The notes below the pieces were generated by a model. That model saw only the letters and a list, made by a program, of their open reading frames with translations. It had not been told where the DNA came from and did no database searches. From Desmodesmus armatus (lineage: Eukaryota > Chlorophyta > Chlorophyceae > Sphaeropleales > Scenedesmaceae): 64,000 nt of DNA. Position 1 is the stretch's first letter. Each line of letters opens with the position of its first letter. The translations under genes were made by a program, and so were the position numbers. The stretch is taken from positions 1-64,000 of the forward strand of contig VIIQ02000323.1 in assembly GCA_007449985.2 (NCBI GenBank), given 5' to 3'. This document shows positions 11,464-23,262 of this stretch, in pieces.

Positions 11464-13256
11464 TCAGAAGCATCCACGAATCCCACCAGCCCCCTGGGCG
11501 TCTTCCAGCGGGTCGTAGCCCTTGCTGGCCAGCCAGTGGCGCACCCTGAACATGCTGTCCAGCAGGGGCCGAATGTCGCCCCCCACCTCGCTCAGGCTGC
11601 GCAGCAGGGGCAGGATCACGCCCAGCAGCTGGCTGTCGCCCGCAGAGCCGTGGAAGGGCATGCAGGGCACGCCGTTGCGGGGCTGCGCCAGGAAGCTGAA
11701 CAGGCAGTTGTCCACAAGCACCACGCGCCGCACGTCACGCCCAAGCACCTGCACAGGATAGAACACAGCAGACACCCACAACAGCAGCAATCACAGCGAC
11801 GGCAGCAACACGGCAGGCAGTCAGCCATTGAAGTGGCACATGCGGTTGTTCGACAGCAGCACACTGGGCTCTTAAGTATGCTTGGCAGGTGCTGCTAGCT
11901 TATGCTACCTGCTGCTGGGCTTATCCTCCAGATGCAGCGTCAGTATGTCACCACAACAACACGCTGCAGCAGCACCACCACCTCTCAACACACAAACTCA
12001 TGCATTGTCAAACACACATATCTCTGCGATGCAACCACTCTATCAGGACACACCTGCAGGTCCTTCACCCCGCGTCGTCCAGCGTGCTGCACGCAGGCGT
12101 CCCCGTACACCCTCCCCCTGAACAGCCTCCCATCAGGGTCCAGCAGCTGCGCCAGCGCAGTGCCGTACTCCGGCGACGCGGCCGTGAACAGCACCACCTC
12201 GGCAAAGCAGGACAGCTGCCCCAGGAACTCACGGCACCCCGGCCGGAGAAACACAGCCAGCGTGTGGGCGCCTGGGAGCTGCTGCTGCTGTTGAGAGCAG
12301 CCCACGCTGCTGCTGCCGTTCTTGCTGCTGGGGTCGCCGCCGCTGCTGCTGCTTCTGCTGCGTGGTAAGCTGCATGCAGGGGGCCTGTAGTGCATCCAGG
12401 CTGACGCGCGCGCTGCTGCCCCTAAGTCCCCCGGCAAGTCCGGACACTCTGTATCTATGCTGAAGCTGCCCATGAAGCTACTGCTGCTGGCACTACTGCT
12501 GCTTGCGCTGCCACCAATGCTGCTTCTGCCCAGCAGGGACGGCCACCTGCTGCTGCTGCTTGCGCAGGGTCCTGCCCCTGCTGCTGCCCCTGGGCGGTTG
12601 GAAGGCACAAGCTGCAGGGTGTCCCCCTGGGCCCCGCAGTGTTGGATGCGGTAGGTGCACAGCAGCGTTTCGTCCAAGTCAAGGGCTATGGTCAGCCGGC
12701 CACGGTGCTCCTGCAGCTGCATGGGGATGCGCACCACCATGCCAGCACAGCGGCTGCCTGCAGAGGCTGTGCTGGGGTTGCTGATGGTGGTAGCGCATGC
12801 TGCTGCAGCAGGGGCGATGTGCTGAGCGTGCTGGCTGTCCTGCAGAACGCCCTTCCTTGGCTGCTTTGCATGGCGCCTCCTGTGCAGGAGGCCTGCTGTG
12901 CTGGCATGGGCGTCGGTGGGTCCTGCAGGACATGCAGCACCGCTGCAGGACAACTGTTGTCCTGGAGCTGCACCTGCTGCTGCGGCCTGAGCTGCTGCTT
13001 TCCTGAACAGTCTGCTTGGGCTGGACTGCTTCAGCATCAGCAGGTGGGCCTTTGCTGCTGCTGTGTGATTGCTGAGGCCGCTGGCAATACAGGCCAGCAT
13101 AGACCCGGCCGCATGCGACAGCAGCGCCCATGCTGCTGCCAAGAGGAGAGTAACGGTCGATAAGTGCAGCTGCAGGTGCGAGGTGAAGCGTTGGCAGGCG
13201 CCAGCACTGCTGCTAATGTCCATGGCTGCAGCACTCATCATGTCAGTGGGGCGCAT
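11464..13256 (-). CDS. CTD-type (FCP1/SCP/Dullard-like) HAD phosphatase, two exons
   Basis: Exon 1 spans 13256-12054 and exon 2 spans 11748-11464, joined in phase 0 (CTGCAG|GTGTGT...TGTGCAG|GTGCTTGG). This gives 1488 nt, 495 aa, starting at a true ATG. The catalytic DxDxT motif is DLDET at residues 193-197 in LTIALDLDETLLC. The second block is VFLRPGCREFLGQLS...EVVLFTAASPEYG...LLDPDGRLFRGRVYGD, and the last is VVLVDNCLFSF (residues 410-420). This is the FCP1-homology order of Ser/Thr phosphatases acting on the RNA polymerase II CTD (SCP) or on lipin (Dullard/CTDNEP1). A hydrophobic segment at about 33-56 suggests a membrane anchor, as in Dullard. Roughly residues 210-330, between the first and second motifs, are a Ser/Gly/Ala/Gln-rich insertion unusual for the family. 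Substrate unknown. Confidence 0.9.
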
Positions 13257-14337
13257 GGCCCTTGCCCTGTGGCAGCAATCGGTTGCGGGTGTTCAGAAAG
13301 GAGACGTTGATATAAGAGACAGCTTGCACGTTCTTCCGGGTGCCTGGCAGTCGATATGCTAGTCAGGCACAGCATGGACCAAGGCTGCAGTGCAGCAGAG
13401 AGGTGTGGGATGCTGCATTCGCCTCAGCAAGGCCCCACGCATGCCTTGTCACCCAAAATGAACGCCTACCTGCATTAATCAGTGCCCAGCTACAGAAAGC
13501 ATTGAGGTAGCAAACCAGGCGACCAAGGACCCTGTGCCGTTGGCCTGTTGCCTTGTCTGCGCCCGTGCCTGTAATGGATGACACAGATGATCTCACTAGT
13601 GAAACTACGTAGCCTTGGAATTGTGTTGCGTGCTAAGCACTGCTTGGCCGAAGGAAGGCTGACGTCAGATTGGGGCACATGCAGCGGCAACAACCACAAC
13701 AAACATTGTAAGGGGCGTGGAGCTTGATCTGAGACAGGGTGAGCGCTGAACGGCGGTCAGGAAGATGCCAATGCCTCACTCTCTGCAGTTCGAAACCGGC
13801 ACAGCTGTTGTGCCCTTATGGGCATTCACCGATGCAGATTGTCATTTTCAACTGTCACAGTACACTGTGGCGCTCGTGGGTGAGTAGGGTCGTGCAGCAG
13901 ATCAGGAGCAAGGGGCCAGGACGGCCGGGCCGAGAGGGGGGGGGTGCGCTGGGTGGTGATCCTGCCACAGACGGATGTTGTTGCAAGATCGCAGAGGCTG
14001 AAGCTGCCGTGTCTGTCAACGAAAAGAAGTGGTTAGTGATGCATATGCATGTGCAGCTGAAGCTAGACGAGCTTCGGGGCCCCCCAACCCTTGGCTCACT
14101 GTGACATGAAGGTGCCTGGCCAGTGGCTGTCCTTCTGCTGGGCTGGCTGCCACAGACGGATGTGTCTATTATGCACTCCCTTGTGCAGCCCTGCCATAGT
14201 ACACCCCGTTTTCAGTAGCAAATGGAGCGTCATCAGCATATGCTTAGCCCAAGCTAGTAACCACCTTGCCAGCAATCCAAGTGTGGCACATTGAGGCACA
14301 ACTGATACCGTGTTGGCCCCCAGCCCCATTCAGCATG

Positions 14338-14342
14338 TTACA
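14338..14342 (-). terminator. Candidate polyadenylation signal TGTAA for metaxin
   Basis: TTACA on the plus strand is TGTAA on the metaxin sense strand, about 103 bases past the stop codon. TGTAA is the usual polyadenylation signal in volvocine green algae (established knowledge). A five-base match alone is weak. Confidence 0.35.
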
Positions 14343-14394
14343 CTGCACCTTGCCAGCACATCTCTCAACACAACTCCTACAACAACAGCCGATT

Positions 14395-14396
<2 letters not shown>

Positions 14397-14441
<45 letters not shown>
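14397..14441. repeat. CCAG tetranucleotide microsatellite
   Basis: About eleven CCAG units directly downstream of the metaxin stop codon (14445), inside the expected 3' UTR. Confidence 0.9.
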
Positions 14442-14444
<3 letters not shown>

Positions 14445-14445
<1 letters not shown>

Positions 14446-17400
14446 CACTCCTCGTCATCGTCTTCCTCCACCTCCTCCACCTCCTCTCCCCCCTGTATCG
14501 TCTGTATGGTCACGTAGTGCCCCCCCAGCACCACGTACGCCCCCACAGCAGCAGCAGCACCCGCAAGCCAGTACTGACTGCCCCTCCACATGCGACCCTC
14601 CTCAACAGTGGGGGTGTGCTTGGGGGGACTGGTGGCACCCTGCGCGAAGAGAAAGGAAAAGCACTGAGGTCAGGGTGCGGCAGATACGCACTGCAGCAGC
14701 CCCTTTCCCATTCCTTCAAGCAACTGCTGATAACACCCCCCCCCCTCCTCTTTGGTGGTGGTGGTTTTTTGGGAGGGGGGGGGGTGCGTCCACCACAACC
14801 ACCACGCACACCTGGAACTGCATGCATGCCTCTTGATCAGTATGTTCAACACACCACCACCACCACCATCACCACCACCACCAAAACCAGCATCACACCG
14901 CAGATGTGCCCCCCCTCCCTACCTGTGCAGCGTCTGACCAGCTGCTGGGGTCATCAGCGGGTGGTGGAGGCATCTCTGTTGAGAAGTAGTCACTCAATAT
15001 GCTGTCAACAAAGCGAGACAACACAGGGTCCTTGTCAACCTGGCAGCAGCAGCAGCAGTAGCAGCAGCAGCAACAGCAGCAGCAAGTCAGGCAGGTTGAA
15101 GGCCACCTTGTGCATGATCCCATCAAGGCACATCACACATGGTTGTAACTCATGTGTTTAACACACATCCCCCCTCCCCCAAATTGCACACAGTGCACAC
15201 ACCCAGAACCCCCCCCCTCCCCATACACACACACCCACAGGGGTGCGCACGACAACACCAGCCAGGCCCCACCTTGTCCCGTAGCACGGGTGCCGCCACT
15301 GGTGAGTGTTTGTAGAAGGCTAGGTGTCCAAACAGCAGGGCGTCCAGGCTGCTGGGCTTGTCACCAAAGAAGAAGCGCCCGGGTGACGAGCGCAGCCGGT
15401 CAGCACACGCACCCAACGCCTGGACAGCACCCTGGTAGGCCTGGGGGGGGGGGGGGAGGGATGCAGGGGGGGGGGGTAAGAGGGGGTGATGTAGACACAG
15501 GGAGTGCATCCAGCCAATGCATCGACCATCTCACCTTCCAAGGTGTCTGAAGTTGGGCATGAGTGCGTGGGAACGCACGGTGCTGTGAATTGGCAGGGTG
15601 TGCGTGTGTTGAGGGGGGTGCACCAGGGGGCTCTACAAGCTGGTGGAAAGCCCAACCAGTGCATTGTGCTTTGTTTGAAACAGCACTCAACACAACCCTC
15701 CTCAGCATACCCTACGCTGCACTCTACTAGTCTCTCCCAAGGCGTTCCAGCATCTGCTTTGCTGAAGCGGTCACACTGCTCACTCCCACTTGCAGGACGA
15801 ATCCCCCTGCCCCCCTCCCCCTGCCCCTGCCCCTGGCATCGGTGCTGACAAAGCCACACGTCCCGCTTCTCTCTCACCCTCCACCCCCCACGCCCACCCC
15901 ATGGGGCCAGCGGAAGACGGTTGCTACCAGGACAGAGGAGGGGGGGGGGGCGCGGGCAACGAAGGGAGAATAGGACGAGAAGGTGGTGGGGGTGACGGAG
16001 GATGGGACCAGACAGCAAGGGGCGGGGTGGGGTTGTTGTGTGTAGACAATGTGTAGACAGAGAGCATGTGCATGTGTTAAACACATGAGATACAACGATC
16101 AAGTGCATGTCATGACGACAGGCTTAAAAAGTGCGTTCCGACACGCACATATTGGTAAACGTGTTAATCATAATGGAATTATTTCACCTGATACTTGTCT
16201 GATGTCGGTGTGTGTGTGTGTGTGGGGGGGGGGGGTGTGGCCCAAACCCTAAACCCTAAAACCCTAAACAGAGGAAGGGCGGGACCAGAGCGCGCGCGCG
16301 GAAGAGGGGGGGATCAGCCCCAAGCTGTCCCTCACCTTGAAGCCGTCTCTGTGCCCCAGCAGCCGCTTCATCTCACAGCGCCCCCTCCCGGGTAGGGGAG
16401 CGCAGGGCATATGAAGGTATCAGAGACGAGAGGGGGGCGCAACCGAGGCAGAATGTGGTGTGTGTGTTGGGAGGGGGGCGGGCGGACGGACGGACAGAGG
16501 AAGGGCGGGACCAAACAGCGCGCGGGGGGGGGGGGGGGGGGGGGGTAGGTCCAGGTCTGTCCCTCACCTTGAATCCGTCTATGTGTCCCAGCAGCCTCTT
16601 CATCTCACTGCGTTGACTCCAGGGAACAATGTAGCTCAGGGGAACGGCAGCACACTGCCATACGCAGCCTGCACGAGCATGGGTAGAAGGGGGGGGGGAG
16701 GCAAAGAGGGGGAATGCAGTTAGACATGGACAAGAGGGGAGGCAGGCTTGCGGCACTGCTTGACAAGCCACTAAGCTAACCCATGCAGAAGGCTTTCCAC
16801 AATCTGCACCTGAAGGAGTTTCTGAGGCCACACAAGTTTGGTCTACAGTAACCTGAGGTGTAGCTTGATCCCTCCCTTCTGCCAGTTCCCTTCTGCAGTC
16901 TCACTCTGATTGAACATTCACCACTTGTCACCTTCACACCAACACCCCTTCCACCCCCTCAGTCCTGCTGCCCCCCCCCCCCTCCATTCCACTGCCCCAT
17001 TCCAGAAGCCATTGGGTGGAACACTGACTATGTGTTCTGCAAGGAAGAAATTGGGCTCCTCGGGATTCCTTGTTTCCCTAACAGCCAGCCCCCCCCCCCC
17101 CCCCCCCCCCCCCTGGTCACCATGCCAAACATCCTTGCCCCCCCCCTCCCCCCCCCCCTACCCCCCAACCCCCCAACCCCGAACCCCCCACCCACCCTGA
17201 ACACCCTGCTAAAACATCCTTGTCCCTGCCCCACCCCCACTGCCACCCCCTGCCTCCTCACCTTCCTGAACTCTCTGAATCCTCGTGCCTCCAGCCACAT
17301 GGTGTAGTGTGTGGCAACATCAAGCTTGGCACTCAGCAGCGTCACAAACGCCAACAGCTCACCACGCTGGGCAGGACTCAGCCACGCATCAAGGTCAGCA

Positions 17401-18531
17401 ACACCAGCCTGAACACGCCGGGGGGGGGGGGGGGGGGGAGGGGGCAAGGGGGGGGGGGAGGGGGGGGGGAGGGAGGGGGTTCAGTGTGTTACATGATCAC
17501 CTTCTCAGCAGCACCACATACACTCACCAGACCAGTGCAACTGCAAGGGCATGTGCTGCGGCAGCGCACGCCCCCCCCCCACCACCACCACCACACACAC
17601 AAACACACCTGGGCCAGACACACAAACATGCACATGCACACAAGCACGCATGCGCAGGCTCAGCACAATGTGGTGGCATTACGCTAGTACGCCCCCCCCC
17701 CCCCCCCCACACACACACACTTTGCCAGCTACACATGTATGCTCCACGTCTTGCACACCTTTGCCAGTGCTGCTGCAATGGTGCGCACTGCTGCAAAGTC
17801 ACCAAGCTCTGACGCTGCTGGGATGTCACTGCCCGTGTCAACAGCAGGAATGACACCTGGGCAGCAGCGACAACGGCAGCGGCAGCGACAGCAGCAGTGG
17901 CAGCGGCAGCAGGGTTTGCATGGCAGAGACAGTGGGGGGAAGACAGATCAACCAAACAGCGGGGTCAAAAGGCAAGTAGCACTAGCACTGACACGTCCCA
18001 TGGGCGTGATGACGGAGCATTGTGCAAGGCACCTGGGAAAGTGTTTGTCTCAGTGACTGAGACATCAACCCCTACTCAGCACTGCTGCGGCTGTGCACAC
18101 AGTGAAACACCATTTGCTGCTCTGAAACACCATCGCGCATGACCCACCCGCCCTCTGCCCCAGCACTCACAACGTGCAGGCATTACTTCTGCATCCCACC
18201 CCTCTCCCCCCTATCACCAGAACTAACACACACGCACACATGCCCATGCTACATGCCTGCCCCCTTTGTCTCCCCCCCCCCCTCTCACACACAAGCTTCA
18301 TTGTCAAGCGTCATTGTTTGACTATCCTTGTCGGATGATTGCTAGTCAGCATGCATGTGCACGCATGCAGTCTCTCTGTCGACACACATGCTTGCTGCAT
18401 TGGCCGGATGCACTTCGTGTGTCTACACACAAAGGGAGTTTGTGTCTCACCTGTTGGTGAGCTGCTGGCTGAGCTGCACTCCTGAACACAAAACTCAACC
18501 TTGGCCAAGCGCAGACACGCCTGGGCCCACA

Positions 18532-18571
<40 letters not shown>

Positions 18572-19081
18572 CGACATCAGCGTGCAGTTGGGGCAACAGA
18601 CAGGCCCAGGTGCTCTCCTGGCACGCTGGCTTTACAAAAGTACGTTGCATGCTATCTCGCCCTGTCTCGTGGGCACAGGTACTTTCCGGCTGCGCAAGAC
18701 CAGGCACATGCAGAAGTGCGATCATTCTGTTGCACACCTCTCGTGTGGCTGCTGCTGCTGCTGCTGCTGCTGCTAGTGAGGCTCACCCCCCTGCTTTTGC
18801 TGCTGGGGTTGCGGGTGGCGCCGCACCTATCAGACCGCCACTTGACAGCCAGCTGCTGCCAGTGAGACCCCCCCCCTTGCCAACAGTTGCCACTGCTACA
18901 CATCGCAGGGGGCCGCTGCTCACCCAGCTCTATACACCATACCCACAGCACGCAAGAGAAGACATATCAAGAATCAGCACCAACCAACCCTCACCCAGCC
19001 ACCCACCTCTGCCTGCAGGGACGCTGCAGTTAGCGAGGGCAGCCCGGAGTGGCCACCCCACTTGTATAGAACTACCGGCAT
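14445..19081 (-). CDS. MTX: Metaxin (mitochondrial outer-membrane import), tail-anchored, eight exons
   Basis: Exons (minus): 19081-19007, 18520-18451, 17856-17759, 17408-17262, 16668-16568, 15440-15273, 15039-14923 and 14639-14445. The protein begins MPVVLYKWGGHSGLPSLT, then CLRLAKVEF and SSASSSPTG: the metaxin/Sam37 thioredoxin-like domain. Exon 4 (LDAWLSPAQRGELLAFVT) and exon 5 bridge to the GST-C-like domain with FFFGDKPSSLDALLFGHLAF, the diagnostic metaxin signature. The last exon has a hydrophobic stretch (YWLAGAAAAVGAYVVLGG) and an acidic EEVEEVEEDDDEE tail: a C-terminal outer-membrane anchor. The family sorts beta-barrel proteins with SAM50. Oddity: exon 5 is 101 nt, one short, so the frame breaks in LPFP/LSYIVPW at a CCCC run (plus 16638-16641); one added C restores 972 nt, 323 aa. 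Either a sequencing error or a recent mutation. An upstream short exon is not excluded. Confidence 0.9.
15486..15526 (-). repeat. Dispersed element beta in metaxin intron 5
   Basis: The reverse complement reads GCATTGGCTGGATGCACTCC then CTGTGTCTACATCACC. Near-identical sequence occurs at 18393-18432 (plus) and 59598-59640 (minus orientation). It is always in introns. Confidence 0.7.
16241..16268 (+). repeat. Interstitial telomere-like repeat (CCCTAAA)
   Basis: CCCAAACCCTAAACCC followed by TAAAACCCTAAAC, about four units of the plant/green-algal telomere type, inside metaxin intron 5 at the edge of a tandem duplication. Confidence 0.85.
16268..16550 (-). repeat. Tandem duplication including a decayed copy of metaxin exon 5 3' end
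   Basis: ACAGAGGAAGGGCGGGACC occurs at 16268-16286 and again at 16494-16512, each followed by GCGCG runs, G-tracts and the end of exon 5. The copy at 16326-16381 encodes (minus) RCEMKRLLGHRDGFK with an intact GTGAGG donor, against SEMKRLLGHIDGFK in the functional exon at 16668-16568. Confidence 0.85.
18308..18388 (+). repeat. Dispersed element alpha, copy 1 (metaxin intron 2)
   Basis: TTTGACTATCCTTG...GATTGCTAGTCAGCATGCATG...CTCTCTGTCGACACACA. It is closely similar to 55548-55620 and 56048-56122, both in a methionine gamma-lyase intron. It is followed at 18393 by element beta. No terminal repeats are evident. Confidence 0.65.
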
Positions 19082-19685
19082 GGTGCCTGACCAGCAACCA
19101 GGGGTAAGCGTGACGGTTGCTGCTGCTCAACCAACTGCTGCTGCTGACAGTGTCTTCTTCCAACCTGCTGTCTTACACCCCGGTGAGCAAGCCTGTCAGA
19201 GAATGATCACACAGTAACTTCCAGCTGGGATCCGGGTGGATTGTTTGCTTGTGTGGGGTGAACAGCTTGCAATCGCTTGATCAGATCTCGCTGTTGCTTG
19301 CCTCTCGAAGCTTTCTTTGCGGACGTCTCACAGATTAGTTCACATCAAAAGCACGGTATTCTCATTCTGCTTGAACACATTTAAATCGGGACTGACATAT
19401 GGACAGCTGCTGTGCTGTGCCACTGACAATGACTTGACTTGACATTGTGACAATGACAGTACGGCACCAGTGGATCAAACCCAACTCCCCCGCTTTGGGG
19501 TTTGGTGCCGATTTGCACGAACGACTGCAACCAATCCTTGGTTGACACTGAATGCCATACCCTGTAGCTATAAAACTCAAGCGGTCTCCCGCAGGGTACC
19601 CTCAAGGGTTGAGGCAGCCGCTGCATGGTAGCTGCTGCAGTGCAGCCCAGCCACCTGTAACCTGCCCCATGAGCCTCGTTGGCTT

Positions 19686-19745
19686 CCTACGGGGTGTTCA
19701 GGCTCGGCCTGAACCATGGAACAGTAACAGTAACAGTAACAGGAC
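19686..19745 (+). repeat. Dispersed palindromic element, copy with full hairpin
   Basis: CTACGGGGTGTTCAGGCTCG GCCTGAACCATG then three AACAGT units. GTTCAGGC and GCCTGAAC form a perfect 8-bp hairpin stem with a TCG loop. An inverted near-copy lies at 47548-47610 and a partial copy at 4126-4165. Confidence 0.75.
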
Positions 19746-22699
19746 GCTCCACCAACTGAGACCCCACTGGCTGCATGGTGACGCATGTAGCTGCACTGCA
19801 ACAGCTGTGTGCTCTCCACTCCAGAAGCAGCGCAAAATGCACAGATGGCTGGCAGCACATGTACAACGCCGCTGATGCAACAATCTTCCCTGCCCTCCAA
19901 AGTGTGTCTCACTCAGACCCAGGCTGAAACCCTACCCCGGCCCATAATGGAGCCTGACAGGCAAACATGCCCCCAAAGGCACAGCAACCCAGTTGGCCCT
20001 CAGGGCACATCTAGGGCCCATCTAGGGCCCATCCATGCTGAACGCCCTGGTACGTACTGGGGTTGCTGCAGCTGCATCCGCTGCTGCTGAAATCTCCACA
20101 TGCTGCCTTGTTGGGCTCGGCAGGCTGTCGACGTCCGCCCTAGCGCTTTTCCAGACGAGCACTGTACGAAGCGTGAAGGCCCGCAATCAGGCCCGCAGTC
20201 GGGCCTGACACCGCTGCGTCGATCAATGGCGGCCATCGGCAACAACGAGCAACATCACTCCCCAACATAAAGCTCAACTTTCACCCCTTGTGAAAAGACG
20301 CCCAGACACTTGCACCAGACATTCCCTCCGCACCCAGACCGACTCGCTGATAAGTGGGCCTTAGCAACACTTCGATCCACGCACCTGAGACTGAACACAA
20401 GCAACCACACAATGGTAGAGCAGTAGTACGGCCTGCACCTGCACATGCACCTTCACATGCAGAGCCGCCACCTCCCAGCCAAACGACAAGCAGGCTCCAG
20501 CAACTCTTGCGATGCCTCAATGTATGAACCACCAATCAATATTCAGTCCCGCCTGTATAGCCTTGGAAGAAAGGAAATATCCTGACCGCCGACGTTTACC
20601 GCCGTGGTTGACCGCCACTGCACACAGACCCCTCACCTTGGCAATCTTCAGGCTGCTGAACCCTAGCCTAGGTGAGACGGTCTCAAGCATGACCACATGC
20701 AGGCATGATCAATGAGCCCAAAGGCATCATGATGATGAACCACTGGCTCCCCACAAGCCGATCCCCAGCGACAGACATGCACGTGCCACGGCCAAGCTTG
20801 ACACACAGGCCGCCCCCCTGTCCACGGTCCACCAAGTACATCACTCACACGGCAAGGCCGCCAAGGGGCCTAAAACCCTGGAGGGTCAGCCCAGCCGCTA
20901 CTCCACACATCAACACGTGACGTCAGTGCCTGATCACCAAAAGCTCCCAACGCGCCAATGCAGTCTCCAGAACGCACGCCCACTGAAAAGGTGGGCTCAG
21001 CCACCCTCACTCCAACTTGGAAATTCTTGAAGAATTGCTGCCAGCAGTGCAGCCCACACTTTAGCCCGCATTGCGGCACATGTCAACTCCCTTCCAGAGT
21101 CAGTGCCGCCACTACAGCAGAACGTACATGCATGCCCAAGGCTGAACACTGCCCGCACCCACACAACAACCCTCTCGCATTGCAAGCACAAAGGGACTTA
21201 GTCCACGCAGTATTTCCTGCCAAGGCATCATCACTCAGTGGGGTGCACCCCAGAACCAAACTGTGCCACCACAATGCTGACAGCAAAGCCGGACAATGAA
21301 GATGCGCGAAGCGCGCTTTTGACAGGCGCCTGCACAGCCAACACTTCAAGCTACCAACCGGCAGCCAAGATCGACTCTTCTCGGCACAGCAGGTGAGCAG
21401 GCGCCCGTTCACACATTAAACTATAAGGCAGGTCACTCTGGACGCAGCTGCATACAGAGCAAGTATTAGGGCAGGCAAGGGCAAAGCACTCAGGGAGTCC
21501 CTGCAGGGCTGCTGCTAGCAGTAGCAGTGCAGCAACAGCAGGAGCGCTCCTGCTGTTGCTGCACCTGTTGAATCTGTGCTACTGCAGCACTCACACAGCA
21601 GAAAGCAGCAAGCACAGCCGGCCGGCTAGGCTCAAGACACACTATGTTGGGGGCACACTGGCCGCGCAAACATATCAAAATGTGACCTTCCAGCAAGTAC
21701 ACAACGCACGTAGTTATCACACTGTCAAGATGCCCCGCCCCCAAACAAAGGCACACAAGTGCGACACAACAGCACACACTTGCCTCCAGTGCACCTCAAC
21801 ATGCCGCGTGTTGCAACATGCAGCAGGCTGCTGCAGTGCATGGAATGCCCGAGGGCAATTGCCAGCAAAGGGCCATGCCACAGCGGATGATGCGCAGAGA
21901 CTGCTGCACATGCTGCAGTTCAGTGACTGAGCGGACTAGGAAGACAGAGCTACAGATACGGACACACCCTCTTGTGTGCTGACACCACAGCATAAGTCCC
22001 ATCAAGCACCTGTGCGACACTGGCATTATCAAACTAGTAACTGCATCCTTGCCCCGCAACGCAATGCACACGCCCTTCAGCAAGGACAGATTGCACCACA
22101 CGGCCAACCACCACAACCATACATACTCAGGTGTCAATCTTCACTGACTCTGGTTGCCAGCCAAGGCCACCGCATGCAAGCACTGTGCACCACACTAGTG
22201 CAATATCAGCTGGGCGCTGATTGGTTGTGTGTCCACAATACATTTGTCCAACCGACACACCTGACCTTTGGGCTAAGCCGCCAAGGGCCCAAGGCGGTCT
22301 GAACCCCCAAAGGATTGCGTCAGCCGGCACTCCCAAGCAGCAACAGAGAAAGCAGCTCTTCGCCAATAAGATCAGATCCACACACCCTGCACAACAACAC
22401 GCTGTGCAAGGCAAGACGAAGCAGCCGATGAGCTTGCAAGCGCAAACAGCAGCATGGAACAATGGCTCTCCCAGCCACTAGAATAGTCAGCCGTACAACC
22501 TGACACTGCCAGCCTGGCCGCCAATGCTCAACTGATCACAGAATGACTAATCAGAATAGAAACTGCTCTGTCCACTGGACTGCCAGAGACTGGTCCAACC
22601 CCAAGTACCCTACTTGGGTGGCACCCCAACGGCCCTGGCAGCCTCAGCCAACATGCAAACTTTGCATGTTTGGCGGCCAAAGAGTCCAAGCAGCCTCCA

Positions 22700-23262
22700 G
22701 GTTGCAAGCTAATCACACTCGCAGGGTGGACTCAGTCATAACCAATACCAACACCAATATTGCAGGGGGTTAACCCTCTTCCCCGGCACTGGCCAGCGAG
22801 CAGATCTGCTCATGGGGGCTTTCACATATATCAGCACCCTTCCGCTTCGCATTTGAGTGGGCGATTGAGATCACCCACACAAGTACGTCAATTCCGGTAC
22901 CCGATAAGCCCCGGGGTAGGGCTCCCTCACTGGGATAACACAACCCATCATAGCCTGAAACCGCAGGCGCCTCTGCTGAAGCACCAATCCAAGCTTGGAG
23001 CTCTGGACCACCATGGCTGAAACTCCAGAATCAAGCCAAAGAGTCCAATCAGCCTCCAAGTTGCAAGCTAGTCACACTCGCAGGGTGGACTCAGCCATAA
23101 CACAACCCTTCACAACTGAAACCCCTGGTGCCTCTCCTGAACCACCAATCCGTGGTGCTTGGCAAGCTCTGGACCACCATGGCTGGCACTCCAGAGTCAA
23201 TCCAACGAGTCTAATCAGGTTCCAAAGTGCAAACTAGTCACACTTGCAGGGTGGACTTACCC
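22700..23262 (+). repeat. Three copies of a ~38-bp repeat (CACTCGCAGGGTGGACTCA)
   Basis: The segment GTTGCAAGCTA(A/G)TCACACT CGCAGGGTGGACTCAGNCATAAC occurs near 22700-22742 and 23060-23100, with a diverged third copy at 23222-23262. A second short repeat, AGTAGCTCAATCGAGAGGGA, lies at 23550 and 23682. No coding sense. Confidence 0.75.

Larger units (their letters stand above)
13257..14444. other. Intergenic region between phosphatase start and metaxin stop
   Basis: About 1.2 kb. The right part should hold the metaxin 3' end, the left part the phosphatase promoter. No domain is recognisable in the overlapping short frames. A run of CAGC/CCAG units lies at 14397-14441, ending just beside the metaxin stop codon. 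Nothing else stands out. Confidence 0.45.

Noticed and set aside
13299..13321. TATAAGAGACAG, resembling a Tn5/Nextera mosaic end
   Set aside because: Only 12 contiguous bases match, and the upstream part needs gaps. It lies in ordinary intergenic sequence with no adaptor or junction, so chance is likelier than library carry-over.
15041..15110. Extra metaxin exon with HKVAFNLPDLLLL sense
   Set aside because: A stop follows the CTG run in that frame, and the family alignment runs directly from LRDK (15273) to VDKDPVLSRF (15039) without it.
18525..18580. Poly-Leu N-terminus of an exon (LLLLLLLWAQACLRL) as a signal anchor of metaxin
   Set aside because: Phase and family alignment place the acceptor at GGGCCCAG|GCGTGT. 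The CTG run is therefore the 3' end of the intron, and the start is the separate exon at 19081.
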